A DNA stretch of 64,000 nt. Source: Guyanagaster necrorhizus. Lineage: Eukaryota > Basidiomycota > Agaricomycetes > Agaricales > Physalacriaceae. Positions 34,567-46,435 of the stretch are shown in pieces. A model generated the notes under the pieces. That model ran no database searches. It had not been told where the DNA came from and saw nothing but the letters and a program-made list of their open reading frames with translations. A program made the translations under genes and the position numbers. Position 1 is the stretch's first letter, and the number at the start of each line of letters is the position of its first letter. The stretch is taken from positions 264,879 through 328,878 of the forward strand of contig NW_025064907.1 of assembly GCF_019112545.1 (NCBI RefSeq), in the 5' to 3' direction.

Positions 34567-35905
34567 CAACATCCTATTATGACCCCGTCATAAGGACCTA
34601 AGGAAAGAAAAAGTTCTAGACGAAGACTAGTATATATAGTGAAAAACTGTACCGTCATGATCACTGGCATTGCCTAACAATATGGCAGGGACTTCGCCGA
34701 CAACACACTGATTACTCTCATTGTCTTGGCCTGTCGCCAAGTTAGCTTTCTGATGCGAATAACTTGCTTTTCTTTTTACCTGGACAGTTTATCCACACGC
34801 TGGAATCGTTGATATGCTTCTCGCCGGAACAATGAGCGAAGCCCAAGAATCGTTCTGAGACAGGTGAGTATGCTATTATTCAGACTTCTCGATTCACTTG
34901 CCTGGAAGGATTGGAACGAAGTCCTTCCTAATATATCATCAGTTGTGAGCCCCGCGAGAAAGATTGAGCAGAGTAACGCACTTGTTGTTGACGTGAGAGA
35001 CAGACAGATGCTGATCGACGTAATCCGCAAATTGCGGATTTCCCACCTACATATCACCCGTAAAGATGGGTATCAAGGATTGATATAAAAATACCCACTC
35101 GAGGCATTCCGTAGCTCTTTACGGACACAGAAGCTGAGGGAAGCTGTAAATTAAGAAAAACACCATCGAGCAGGGCGATTGCAGCTCCGAGGGAGTGTCC
35201 GACGACGGTAATAGTATTTGTCGAGTAAGCCGACATGGCCTTCGTCACGGCCGAGAGAACGAGTGTCGCAGTGCTAGATATTTTTAGTTTTCAACCCGGA
35301 ACCGAGTTTTGGTAAACAACTTACTTGGCGTGAGCCTGCTTGAAACCGCTATGTACCAGGACACCAGAGCTGACGTTAGGAAAGAGAGCTGCATCGAGCG
35401 GTGACAAAAGGAAGACGACGTCGGTGACTACGGGCAAACTGAGAAAAAAGTTGTCATTAATCTAGAGTGACAAACGCGTATCTGAAGACGATACTGACAG
35501 TTTCGCTATATCAGTTCCCTGATGGCCCACGATGATGGTGTCGAGATCAGCGTCGTAACCGACATACCAGTATTGTACAGTAGCACCGTCCCCCCCTGAC
35601 GCTACAGGCTGGAAGTTGGGGTTCGCTTCGCAGTTGACTGAGGAAAGAAAGGTTTCAAATTCAAGCGCGATGGGAGCAGATATGAGTGATACTCACAACC
35701 GCAAGCCCAGGTCAAAGTAGTCGACGGGTTGCAGTAGGCTGCACCTGCGTAATATGTGTATGGTTTGAATGCCTCGATTTCTACTATGTCCATCGTACTT
35801 ATTTCGTCCAGGCTTCGCCGAGGGGATGTTGTTCCCAGTGGAGTCGCATCGACGAATGAGCGGAGAAAAGCGAGAGTCGACCAGAGCTTGAGGAAAAGAA
35901 ACATG
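34567..35905 (-). CDS. Secreted class 3 lipase, inverted paralog of the first lipase
   Basis: The start ATG is at 35905 (MFLFLKLWSTLAFLRSFVDA, signal peptide) and the stop is at 34569-34567. Reading the minus strand, the exon layout mirrors the 26625-27946 gene: FKPYTYYAGAAYCNPSTTLTW, intron, NCEANPNFQPVASGG, YWYVGYDADLDTIIVGHQGTD, intron, then a GFKQAHAK segment, intron, TITVVGHSLGAAIALLDGVF, YGMPR, intron, VGNPQFADYV, VSHVNNK, intron, KDFVPILP, intron, a SGEKHINDSS segment with its Cys, and a last exon ending PYDGVIIGC. The nucleophile elbow GHSLG, the Asp after NNK and the Cys set are retained, but the His-rich segment should be checked after exact splicing. Likely an extracellular lipase, with substrate unknown. 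Confidence 0.85.
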
Positions 35906-35944
35906 GTGAGAAGGCTCCTGGGGCACCAATTGTGCATCTTACAC

Positions 35945-35950
35945 TTTATA
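35945..35950 (-). promoter_or_regulatory. TATA box of the second lipase gene
   Basis: Minus-strand TATAAA, about 40 bp upstream of the ATG at 35905; the distance matches that at the first lipase and the dioxygenase. Confidence 0.5.
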
Positions 35951-36138
35951 GCTGCAAGACAAATTGCTCCGACAATATATGCTCTGAAAAAATAGTGGTC
36001 TGCTTTTAGCCAGGGCCCAAGAAGAAGACCATATGGACAGTGATGCGCTTCTGACGCTCGGTCATAAAGATATTGATGCAGAATGCCAAAGCGAATTAAG
36101 TAAGAAGTCGGCGTCTGAAAGCCTGAATGCAAGCACAT

Positions 36139-38652
36139 GCTCAGTATACTATAGCAATGGAATAGAACTCACCTACTTCCAACGTCACTAGAGAAAATCT
36201 CTGGAGACGCCACCTGCACGAGGTCCGGAAAAATCGCAGTAATGATACTAATGTCCTTTCAGGTATGATTATACACCATGACGCTTGTTCAATTTTTGCC
36301 AGCGAGTAATAGATCGTTGTAGTTTGATTCGCAGCGGGTAAAGTAAGCAGTCATAGAGTTTTATGTGTGTGTCTGCAAGGTAGATGTAGCCTTACTACGT
36401 TGCCACAGTGTTGGTGTTGTGGAGTAGCAAAGAGTCGCCAGCTTGGGCGTCACCGACTTGGAGATGACTCCCGGCTACAACGGACCGTGCCCGGAAGGAC
36501 CGGAACGCGAACAGTAACACCTGTCACGTTTGCGTTACCTCTGTTGCTTAGGTTGCTCTTGGCTTTCACACATACAGTCTCGTTATACAGATGCGCCTCG
36601 TCTTCTAACATTCGGGACCCACAACGTCATTTCCATAGAACTGACTGAAAGATAAATTCCAGCTTAAGAGCTGAAGGCAACTATCTTATGATCCCAACGT
36701 TGTTTTTCATCGTCACCTCGTCGTCGCAAGACATACGCGGAATTCGACCACATATATAACTCTTTCCTCTGGCAGCTTTGTGAGGAAAATTGTATGCTGA
36801 CTGCTGACCAAGAACGCCTTAGATACTGGTACGGCTTTTTCAGTTACAGTGGTCGGAATGGGGCGAACGGGCTCGGGGATTGCATTCTGTTTGTGGGTTT
36901 CTGAGGCTCAGTCATTCCCTTACGCTCATCATTCTTCATAGCGGCCTACGGCATACCGTACCCAGGGACTATCTTACATATCTGAACATTGTCTGGCGGT
37001 GCAATGGAAGCTCTTGGGACTTCTTGTTGATCAGAAGAGGGTATTGTGAACCAAGACATGAGTAAGCATCAGTTTTCTTGCAGCCTGTCCATTGAAGACA
37101 GTCCGCCACGCTCTTGTACTTTCTGATGACTTATATGCACAGAGGACTTGACGTAACTTCGATTCATTGCCTGCACGTCAATACGCGACGTGGCGGAGTA
37201 CATGCCTTGGGCGACGAGCCATGGTCTGCCACGTCGTCGCCAAGAACCGTCACAGAGACATGATGCTGGCTACGTTTGTAAGAACATTTCTGAGTACATT
37301 TGTCCTAACGCTCATTCCGTCTCTAGATTAAAATTGTCCCACTGGGTAGACCTTGCAAGAATCCTGCATTAGCGTTTGTCCTGTGTACATGTCGTATGAT
37401 GACAACGCGGTCCAATCTATGCGATGTTCACCGCCTCTGGATCCTAGCAGGCGCGACGTTATATATCATTGCTTATGCACAGATGGTCAATAGAGCTGGT
37501 TCTCTGCTTATCGTCTCGCTCACCCGCCTCTGCAATACCTCTCATATTCTATCTAACATCGTTACTACTTCCATTGGTACCACTTTCGGCCCGCGAATGT
37601 AAGCACAATGACCGATGATAGTCGATTCCTAGATTCATTCCTTTCTACGGGAACCTCTGACGGTTTCCGGGCGAATACAGGTGGGCCTGGGAACTGAGGG
37701 TGGTTTCGTCTTGTCGCGTTTATTCCCAAAGAAGCTTAGCTGACCAGTTTCCTTGTCCAGGTCTACTTAATTTGCGCGTAACACCATCTGATGTCAAGGG
37801 TGCAACGGAAGCTATGTCTATCGTTCCAGAAGGATGACAAATGCTACAAGGAATACACTATCGTTGATTCGCTATCCCCAGAATTGAACCCAGACTCAGG
37901 AAAAACGACGAACTTTGCTGCATCCATCCGTACTCAAGAAGAAAAGGACAGCTTCTGGTCTTGTTCTGAACGCAGTTGTCTGTTTGTGGCCGCTGGTGCC
38001 ATTCCCGACTTCATAATTTTATTATCGCATACAGGTCTTTGACACCTCCGCTTTATCGCTATTTGCCCGCACCTATACAAATTCACAACCAGGTTGAAAC
38101 TTGATGACTGTACTCTGACGTGGAATCTCCGAGAGAGAAAGATGTTCTCTGGGGTAATTCAGCGTGTAGATGTCTACATGTGATAATAGCACGTCATATC
38201 AAGCCCAGGCAATCACGCGGAAGAAACAAAGAGACGACACGCTTCTCATGAAGATACAAGGTACGTCACTGCGCTGCCTCTGTGTATCCTTCATTTAACG
38301 AAAGAATACTTCACCTAGCCTTCCGAGTGCTGGTACGCAGCGATGGTCGGGCTTTGTGAAATTGGGACGGAAGCGCCAGCATTTACCCCGTATCTCGTCG
38401 TAAGGTTTTTTCCTTTCCCCCACGGACAATATTTTCCTCTCCCTTATTTACGGGGTATCCCCGCAAAACATCTGATTCGCGTTGTTCATAACGCTCGTTA
38501 CTGGTCATAAGAATTCTCGAAGCCACGATGGTTGTTATGAACCTGACTGTGGTGGAAAGGTATGTCAATTCTACCTTCTAGATCTCTGTAGATTATGGAA
38601 GCATCTTCAGCGCATTATAAGAATCTGGGTCTCGGAATTCATTTCAGCCTTT
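36139..38652. other. Long non-coding or decayed stretch
   Basis: About 2.5 kb with only short, mutually out-of-frame ORFs. Splice-like sites occur (for example around 37050-37070 and 37275-37330), but I could not assemble a protein with recognisable pattern. It may hold an eroded gene between about 36830 and 38040. Confidence 0.35.
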
Positions 38653-39690
38653 ATGATGCCTCACGATAACCATATTATCGAGGTCGAGAAAGCTCTGGCT
38701 GCAAGTGATGCAGCACTCAGTGTTAGCATTGACGAGGGAGTCATCGGCGTAGGCATCTCAACATTCCATGAACAACGAGCGGCACTCTTGGTCGTCGACC
38801 CAGAGTGAGGTGTTTCTTCTTCAATCCTCTGATCCCAACTGAACATCCGCTCCAGAGAAGCTAGAATCGAATTCGGCGAAGCTGTAGGGTCCATGTTGAA
38901 GCTTCCTCGAGATGGAACCAAGGTTCTGTGGCCTTATCCGATGGACTCAGATCGTGACCCTCAGAACTGGAGCGATATGCGCGAGACTGTGCATCTCATC
39001 ATCATTACATTGGCCGCCATTGTGCCGGATTTTGATAGTGGAATAGGTAAAGAACATGTGCGCATATCTTGGCTTCATAGTCATTTCCGGCTGCGAGGGT
39101 ATCACGTCTCTGTTCCGACTGGCGGAACAATACGATACGACTACCGGCGTATGTCTAATCACTTTGCTTCGTACATCATTCTGATGCGGCCTTTCTAGCT
39201 GGAGCATCTTTCTCTTTGGTGAGGTTGGTTCTCCGTGTGGTGCTGCCGCGTCCCTTACTCGTATTCTACAGGATGGGGAGGGTTCTGTGTTGTGGTGGTG
39301 ATGCGTCGTTGCGGGCGTCTTCCCGTACTCTTTTGAACACAGCTTCTTGCCCTTGGTTTTCTCATGGGATGCACATTTGCCCCGAATCTGGAGGCGTTCG
39401 CGAGTGGGTGACGTCTTCCTTGTATTCATGCACCTGTGTTCAATGAGGTGTTTCTCAGCTTTCTTTGGGTAAGCCTCAAGTGCCCCTTTTACAGGACGTT
39501 CTCTAATCCATCTGTATCTAGAACAGCCCCTCAAGTCGCGGTATGGAGGGCGTTCTTCAAGGCTTCATATATTATCTCAATGCTTGCATAGGGATTATAC
39601 GTCGTAACTGACTTGTATCTTTTTCACCTTCAAGCCCGAAAGGCATTTGACGCGCTCTCCAAGGTACACCGAAAACTCAAACCCGTGTAG
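38653..39690 (+). pseudogene. MFS transporter (drug:H+ antiporter type), truncated pseudogene
   Basis: A cytosolic N-terminus with AALLVVDPE, spliced over 38806-38857 to EARIEFGEAV, then LKLPRDGTKVLWPYPMD and DPQNWSDMRETVHL leads into TM1 (LIIITLAAIVPDFDSGIG). Later pieces follow: LFRLAEQYDTTTG, WSIFLFG, then GWGGFCVVVVMRRCGRLPVLF, an in-frame TGA, LLALGFLMGCTFAPNLEAFA, PQVA and VVTDLYLFHLQARK, where homology ends. This is the N-terminal quarter to third of a 12-TM fungal MFS transporter. Besides the TGA near 39334 there are frame breaks at about 39109 and 39410, and the distal TMs are absent. A relic that formerly exported small molecules. Confidence 0.75.
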
Positions 39691-39953
39691 GACGGGCCAG
39701 AGTCCCTTTTGGCGAACTTTTATCGTCGACAGAATGAACTAGTCATAAAGCAAAGATAAGACCAGGGAACAGTCTATCCCTTACTCGGCTGCTCACACTA
39801 CTCAGCGACCTCCACGAGTCGCGCGGTGGCATCCTCGTCTTTGTTTTTGCAGTGGCACGTGCCAAACAAAGAGATGGCTACACTATAAAGTGGCAGGGTC
39901 GTTTTGACCATTCATATCTAAATCCCTCGACCTCCTCAGCCACCGTCGCCACT
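39691..39953. promoter_or_regulatory. 5' flank of the FHA-kinase gene
   Basis: About 260 bp between the MFS relic and the kinase ATG. A TATA-like CTATAAAG lies near 39881, about 65 bp upstream of the ATG. Confidence 0.35.
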
Positions 39954-41793
39954 ATGGACGCTCCGAACTTTATCGACCACGACCTGTGGGGTTCGCTTCA
40001 ACCCCTCAATGAAACCAACCTATTTCGGATGGACTTTCTCAAAATCTTCAGTCTCATCACGATAGGGCGCCATCCCCAGAAGAATCACTTCGTTCTTCCT
40101 GGTCAGAGAATCAGTCAGGAGGTCTATGAGCATAACTATTTCCAATGTTGATCTTGGTACTAGGTAACCAGCACTGTGAAATCCTTTGGGAGGATAAATC
40201 TGTCGTTGTGAAGGACATGTCAAGCAATGGGACTTGGGTTAGTTCGCGTCTATAGTCCTGGCATGATGTTTCTCATTAGTAGTCGTGTTGTTCGTTAGAT
40301 TAATGAGCAGCTGCTTGGAAAGGGCAAGAGTCAGCTCCTTCACGATGGGGACTTGATCGCGTTTGGAACAGCCATGCCACAAGACTCGGAGGATTATCGT
40401 GCGTATACTTGCATCTGTTTCTCGCCGTTGCTTGACCCTCAGACATAGGGTTTGTCTTTCACACCCATACAACCGACCTACAGGAGTTCGACCGCGGCGA
40501 GTTGTACCTCCACTACGAGATTTCCCACAAACTTGGGAGCGGCAGCTTTGGTACTGTGAGCAAAGGGATGTGTCTTGCCACGGGTGAATGGGTCGCTATC
40601 AAGGTTATCACCCCGCCCAAGTCCTTCGGGAAGGGTTCCGTCAAGATGTGCGTCAACATGGCGAGGGAAGTGAGCATAATGAGTAATATCAAGCATCCGA
40701 ATATCTGCGAGTTGAAGGACGCTTTTCATCATGAACATGATGGGTCGTTGAGTGGGTGTTTTGTCTTCCTTGTGGTTATATGGCGAGACTGAGTGGTGGG
40801 ATAGATTTGGTTATGGAGTTGGTTCGTGGGGGAGACCTGTATGCGCATATACAAGCCGGACTGGTAGACGATGAGGATGCGGCGAGGTTTATAACTTGGC
40901 AGATATGTGATGCGCTTGCTGTACGTTACACTTTCGACCCTTTCGTTCCGTCTTGATTGATGATGGCATGCTAGTACCTACATAGCCATGGTATTACGCA
41001 CCGCGATGTCAAGCCAGACGTGCGTGGTAGTAGATAACCGGCGTCTCTGTCTCAGCTGATGGTCAAACCACGTAGAACATCCTCCTCACCGACGACTTAC
41101 CTCCCATCGTTAAGCTCGCCGACTTTGGGCTAGCGAAGATCGTCGATGACTATACTATGCTCCGGGTAAGGACCTTCCCTCCCTCCCTTCCTTGCCACTT
41201 TCCCCCTGAACTGACGCACTGTCAGACCGACTGTGGCACCCCCGAGTACAATCCCCCAGAAGTGTACCGAGAAGCGGCCAATGGCTACGACCACCTCGCA
41301 GATAGCTGGGCTGTTGGGACTATCGTGTTCGCCATGTCCGTTTTTTCCGTTCGTCTTCTACTTTAGTATGTGTTTCACTCACGCCATATATAGGCTCGCG
41401 AAGTACATGCCGATGACGGTGTCTACGGACGACCCGCAGAGAAATGAGCTGGACGACTGGGATACGCTGATCGGTTGGGATCTCTTGAATGAGTCGGGGT
41501 GTACTTTAGAAGGTTACCCCTTTTTTTTTTTTTACCTTCCAGTCCCGTTCCATTTATTTACTGGTTATGAATGATTAGGGAAACAATTCACCTGGCTCCT
41601 CCTCCGATCTGATCCCAAAGAACGTATGACGGTGAAGAACGCCGTCAAGCAGAAATGGATCGCTCCGTGGTTAGATGAGATGAGGAAGACGAGAGACGAG
41701 GTACTCGCTGCTAGGGGGGCGTGTAGGTATTTGGATTATCGGGAGGATTATCGAGCAGAGGGGGAGGGGGAGGAGGCTGACTCGAAGGCGTGA
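39954..41793 (+). CDS. FHA-domain Ser/Thr kinase (CAMK group, Rad53/Cds1/Chk2-like)
   Basis: ATG at 39954 (MDAPNFIDHDLWGSLQPL), stop at 41791-41793. Introns include 40114-40163, 40238-40298, about 40398-40445 and a short one near 40756-40793, then several around the kinase core. The FHA domain has TIGRHPQKNHFVLPG, NQHCEILWEDKSVVV and KDMSSNGTW (phosphothreonine-binding GR, S..H-like and NG motifs). The kinase has LGSGSFGTVSKG, VAIKVI, NIKHPNICEL, HGITHRDVKPD joined to NILLTDD, KLADFGLAKIV, and a GTPEYNPPEVY activation-segment end. It closes with a Trp-rich ERMTVKNAVKQKWIAPWL block and an acidic tail. In the family this architecture mediates DNA-damage checkpoint signalling. Only one FHA is present, as in Cds1/Chk2 and unlike Rad53. 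Looks intact. Confidence 0.85.
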
Positions 41794-42039
41794 TGTATCT
41801 GTATAACAATGATGAGAGTGAATGTCCTCTTCAACTTTCGTCTTGGGACGCATTTGATTATCGGGGAAATAATTTCTACCTATGATATGTATGAATTGTG
41901 AAGGCTTTTTCTGTCCAAGCGCAACCGCTGCCGGTAGTTACGTAAGTATCTTCTTCAAAGCCGTGGCCATCTCGACCAATATCTGCCACAGATATTGAGT
42001 ATGGCAGGTCCGAGTCATTGGACCATCATATCTATGCAG

Positions 42040-42160
42040 AGAAAGAAGCATGAATTTGTGCGTGTTGTCGTGCTCAGGGTCTTGGTCACTTGCGTCTCTC
42101 CGTCATACTTCACCGCTTGGGATATGTACTCTCGGCACCGGATCTGTCGTTGTGATAGCG
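42040..42160 (+). pseudogene. Exon-2 fragment of the KGY family (unrecognised gene family)
   Basis: GTGCGTGTTGTCGTGCTCAG followed by GTCTTGGTCACTTGCG, then a stretch translating near LSVILHRLGYVLSAP, corresponds to the intron end and exon 2 start (LDHLEFATRLFSVLYDIS) of the better copy at 51976-52557. No exon 1 is seen upstream. Confidence 0.4.
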
Positions 42161-43769
42161 AGACACTCGCCCGTGGAAGGGGTTATGTGATGGAGCACCA
42201 TTTCCTCAGACTAAAGATAGACGACAACCGGCCATATTCTGAATGGTAACATCTCCTTCCACAGCCATCAATCTGAAAGGGTCCGGGCTATTAAAGTCAA
42301 TCATCCGTTCGAGTGAATGATCAAAAGCCCAGCAACCTTTATGTCATGGAACGCTTTACCAAATTCTTAACGCAATTGATTACCGTTTCGTTCGTCTGCT
42401 TCTATTATTAGCATGCTCGACCCTTCTTATGCAACTTTTCGCGTCTCCCTCCGCTGGCCCACTCCCCGAGCTTAAAAAAGACGGCACTGGACCTGGACCT
42501 TGTCGTTGTGGTAGCTACAGGACTCGGAGGATTTCTTTTGTCGCAACCTCCTTGACAAGAGGAGGACGGGCAAATGCTGACTGTCTGAATGCGATGATGC
42601 TCCTTCGCAGCCATGGAATTTGATCGTGGTGGAGGTACGACGACTCGGTCTGGGCTATTAACGGCCAACCCCCATCATCGAGTGATGACCTACCTACCTA
42701 CCTACCTACCCGCCAACCCGCTACAATGGAAATGCCTTACCAAATGACCCAAATGACGAACGCAAATTGATCATGAATGGTTGGGTTGGTTCTCCACTTC
42801 GTCATTCCCTACTTCCCGGGCGAACACGACTGATTGGCTGCCTTCCACACTCGGAACTTTGTCTTTGTTGGAACTGAGGTAGAAGAAGAAGAAGAAGATA
42901 TTCGTACACGTGTTCACTGGAGCCAAGACCCAAGACCCGAGCCGGGGGCAACGCTTCTCCATCCGCCATCCGAGTCCAACAGCCCAGCCCCGTTCGTCGC
43001 TTTCACCCCAGAAACGTATTTTTATGTTCTTTCACACGGGGACGGGGTCGTGAATAACCACGCCAGAGTCAGTTGCGATACGCGCATCCTGAGATGGAGA
43101 AGGCCATATCACGACGACTTACGGTATCGAACCTCTCGCCGAGCCCTTGCGACGTTTCCCCCCCTCCCCTCTCCTTTATCCTACACTCAAACCGGTGGCA
43201 TTCTTTGGAATGGGGAGATGATAATCAGTGACGGTTACGATGTCAGACTCTGAGGAAAGTTCGGATGGGCCAAGATCCATTCTCCACTGGCATATCTCGC
43301 ACGAGCATCGTACTTTGGAACTTTGTCGCTCCCTCTCTCGTTCCCCTGAGATGCCGAACCCTTCCTTCCCCATTGCGAAATCTTCAGTGGGATGAAATCA
43401 AGTTCGCCAGGATGGAGATACCTTTCTTTTTCCAGTTGGGGATGCTTGCAGAGGAGATTCTTTACAGGGTCCTGGATAAGTGTATGATGAGACTCGTAGC
43501 CATGACGTACCCACACCTGATGTGATTCGACCTTTATAGAGTGTGATGGTGGCATGTGCTTCAATATCGTATATGACACTTATAATTGCGAATATCAAAA
43601 TCGTCACGCCTCGGGCACGCGGTCCGCGGTTCTAAAATCTGATTTTTCTTGTTTGCACAGACATTCTTTGCTTTCTCTAACCCTAACCTCCGAATTTCTT
43701 CACATCGCAATTCTTTCATTCCCGCCTGCAAGCGATACTGAGCCCATGCTCATTCCTCGAATCCGTGGC
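42161..43769. other. Non-coding stretch with a tandem-like duplication and a CCTA microsatellite
   Basis: Segments 42285-42385 and 42651-42772 share GGGCTATTAA, CGAGTGATGA/CGAGTGAATGA, TGGAAATGCCTTACCAAAT/TGGAACGCTTTACCAAATT and CGCAAATTGATC/CGCAATTGATT. The second copy is expanded by (CCTA)n at about 42689-42711. The long frame 42834-43253 is Glu-rich/low complexity and I do not call it as a gene. Confidence 0.45.
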
Positions 43770-44040
43770 TTCCGCGACAGGGCCTCTCGTATTGGAAACG
43801 AGCCGTGAGCCGTCGACATGTGGAAGCCAGCTAATTGCAACAAGGGTCCAATACGGCAGCAGATTCTCGTTTCGTTCGTGGGGGTGAAGAACAACCGGGC
43901 GCGGAGTTCATGGTCCTAATGCGAGGAGCTGGCTGGAAGGGTTATGGGTCCCACGATCAAGGAGGATGTGGAGGAGGAAGAGGAAGGTGCGTATTCGTGT
44001 TCTCTTTGTCGTGCTTGACGCTGATGCTAGGTCTTGGTCG
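43770..44040 (+). pseudogene. KGY-family copy a, heavily decayed
   Basis: GGGCCTCTCGTATTGGAAACG, GTGGAAGCCAGCTAATTGC, AGCAGATTCTCGTTTCG, GCGGAGTTCATGGTCCTAATGCG and GGTCTTGGTCGG follow in the same order as in the copies at 48230 and 52557. Translation is broken by stops and indels. It has exon-1-like sequence and the start of the exon-2 region. Confidence 0.55.
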
Positions 44041-46435
44041 GGGCCACCGTGGACGACAGCGATGCTTGTTTCGGCGCGATGGCAAACAGACAGTGAACCC
44101 CCCTCCCCTCCCCTTTGCACGAGGTGTGCGGACGCGGAGTGTGTGCTCCAAAGAAATCCAACTGTGAAAATTTTGAGGATGTTGGAAGTACAATGGTAGC
44201 TACTGTAGGTAGAATTACACGGCACGCGTCCATCGAAGGGACGCGGCCGGGCGTAGTATCATTCGATGGTTCCTCTTTCATGTCATCCATTAGCCTACGG
44301 TGTTTCCTGAAAGCGATAAGCTCAAGCTCCTACCTCGAACCTGAACAGTGGGTTTCGCGACACCGGACCGCCATTGGATGGGTGTGTGTGTTTATTTTAT
44401 TTAATGGCCAACAAGGGTATCCAGGATCCAAGCAAACATACCCGCCCCGGGCAGTTCTAGGAAGGGTGCGCGTTTTTTAGTCGTTTCTTGGCGCCGATTG
44501 TGGTCCCAGGTCCCGGGTACACGGCTAAGATTGAAAAATTATAGTAGAAACGAATTTGTCATTCCACAATTAACCCGTGATGATGTGCTTTTTTTCCCAT
44601 TGGTTCACCACTAGCACTGCTGACCTCGAGTTCCAGGTTCTTTTTCTTTTTTCTTCTTTCGCATGATGGTGCCAAACTGTTTATGTTGCTTTGGATGTTT
44701 CGTGGGCCCTTGGAAGATTGTCTTCCCCTATCCTTGCACGTATAGGTTCAGGATTACAAAAATTTCATACGGCTGCGCGTAAATGCTGCGAGTTTCCTTT
44801 CCCCCTTAAGTAAGAAGAGACGGATTTGTCATCTCCCCCCCTCCCCCCCTTTTCACCAAGACCCGGGGGGGGGGCGGGATTTACATGTCAGAAAAAAAAA
44901 AAGTTGACGGTCCGACTGCGGACGACTCTTATCACAAAGGACGCGTTCTCTTATCAATTTGCGAGAAAAATAGATTTAAAAAAGCCCGTCATATACGCGC
45001 TTGAATTGCTACTCGTTCGTCCTTATCAATTTGCGGGAGGCCATCGCGGGCAATGTCATGGGGTGGGGTGGGGGGGGAACGCTCAGTACGCGCTTAAATT
45101 GCTACTCGTTCTTCCTTATCAATTTGCGAGAAAAGAAAAATAAAATAAAAAGGCGATTTCCCGTTGGGCGTTCAATACCCGCCTCCTCTGCGCTCAAATA
45201 CCCTATGTCCCATGTCCCATGTCTGGGCCCCCGAAAAAAGAAAGTTTTAGAGGTGCCGAGGAGGGTAGCGGAGTGATTAATGGAGGGAGGCGGCTGTAGG
45301 GCGTAAGAAAGACGGCGGGCGAGGGTGAGATGGGGATCCGTATGGGAAGGCTGAGGATTTGCGCATGGGGATGGGTGGGGGGGGGGGTAACCCGCTTTAT
45401 GCGCACGCGCACGGTGAGTACAGTACAGAGCGAGGGATGTGTATCCCGTCAGGGTCAGGATTGAAGGTGTGGTGAAAGAAATCCCGTGGTGCCAGGGAAT
45501 TCTGCGTGTATATAGGGATGAGTCATGATGGAAAGAAGCGGAGGGGAGAGAAAGGTCCCACGGCAATTGAAGGGAAAATCCCGACGAGATGCCTGAACGT
45601 ATGGGGAAAGGACCCAGGGCCAGGGTTGATGCATCCACTGGGGGGAATAGAATAGAAAGCCATGACATGGAAGATCCCGGAGCGGAATAGAATAGAATAG
45701 AATAGAGAATTGGTGGCGTAGGGCTAGGTGAAGTAAGTTACCCGGTGAACCAGGGAGTCCTGGCCTCGTGTAAAACGCATGGAATCAAAAGCCGGATCGA
45801 CGAGAATTTCATTGAAGAGGGTTGGGTGAGTCATACGACGATCGTGGTGGGAGGTTGCAAAAGAGGGTAAAGGGTGGGAAGAAGAAGGGGGGGTTGCGAG
45901 TAGAATCATGACTCCGTTGCTGGCCGAGTATGAGTGGTGGTGGTGGACATGGTAACGATGGGATGGGGGGCTGAGGGAGGGGGAGTGATCCGTGTGGTGG
46001 CGGTGGTACTGTTCGGGTAACCAAAACGTCTACCTTGGATGGGGAGAGAGAAGGTGTATGATGCGGCGAGGTTGATATCATCGATGGTGTGGTATATATA
46101 ACTGTGGGGGAGGCAATTGACGAAGAGACGGGCCGGTGGAAGAAGGTACGGAGGCAATGGTGGCCGAATATGAAATGGATATTAGTAACAGCGACGAGCT
46201 ACCGACTGTCGACCTGGACGACGAGCGACGAGCGTTACCTTATACACATGCACAGGGTTAGTCATTGTCCACGCCGAAGCCTGGCAGCCCAGCCAATTTC
46301 CCTCATGGCATCACGGGAGGGATACGTGACGTGTCACGTGTCACAGATCAATTAAATAAAGAGTGACGACGTTAATTGAGACACTCAACCCCTCGAATTT
46401 GATTCCCCCCCATTCCGCCTTGTTGGGTTATTCCC
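44041..46435. repeat. Low-complexity, G-tract-rich spacer with short direct repeats
   Basis: Contains two copies of a roughly 45-bp unit, TACGCGCTTGAATTGCTACT...CCTTATCAATTTGCG (about 44994-45036 and 45086-45126), and a third partial copy at about 44940-44966. It also has a (GAATA)n run at about 45685-45706 and several G or C homopolymers. The minus-strand 188-codon frame at 45102-45668 is Pro/Ser/His-rich, overlaps these repeats and is probably fortuitous. Confidence 0.5.

Noticed and set aside
36139..38652. Possible multi-exon gene between the second lipase and the MFS relic
   Set aside because: Splice-like sites exist, but no combination gave a recognisable or continuous protein.
42834..43253. 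A 139-codon plus-strand open frame
   Set aside because: It contains a GAA microsatellite-derived Glu run and otherwise patternless sequence; overlapping frames are equally open.
43674..43690. TCTAACCCTAACC resembling telomere repeats (TTAGGG)
   Set aside because: Fewer than three units and no array; chance or promoter sequence.
45102..45668. A 188-codon minus-strand open frame
   Set aside because: Pro/Ser/His-rich translation of G-tract DNA overlapping direct repeats; no domain, no intron signals and no codon-level constraint visible.
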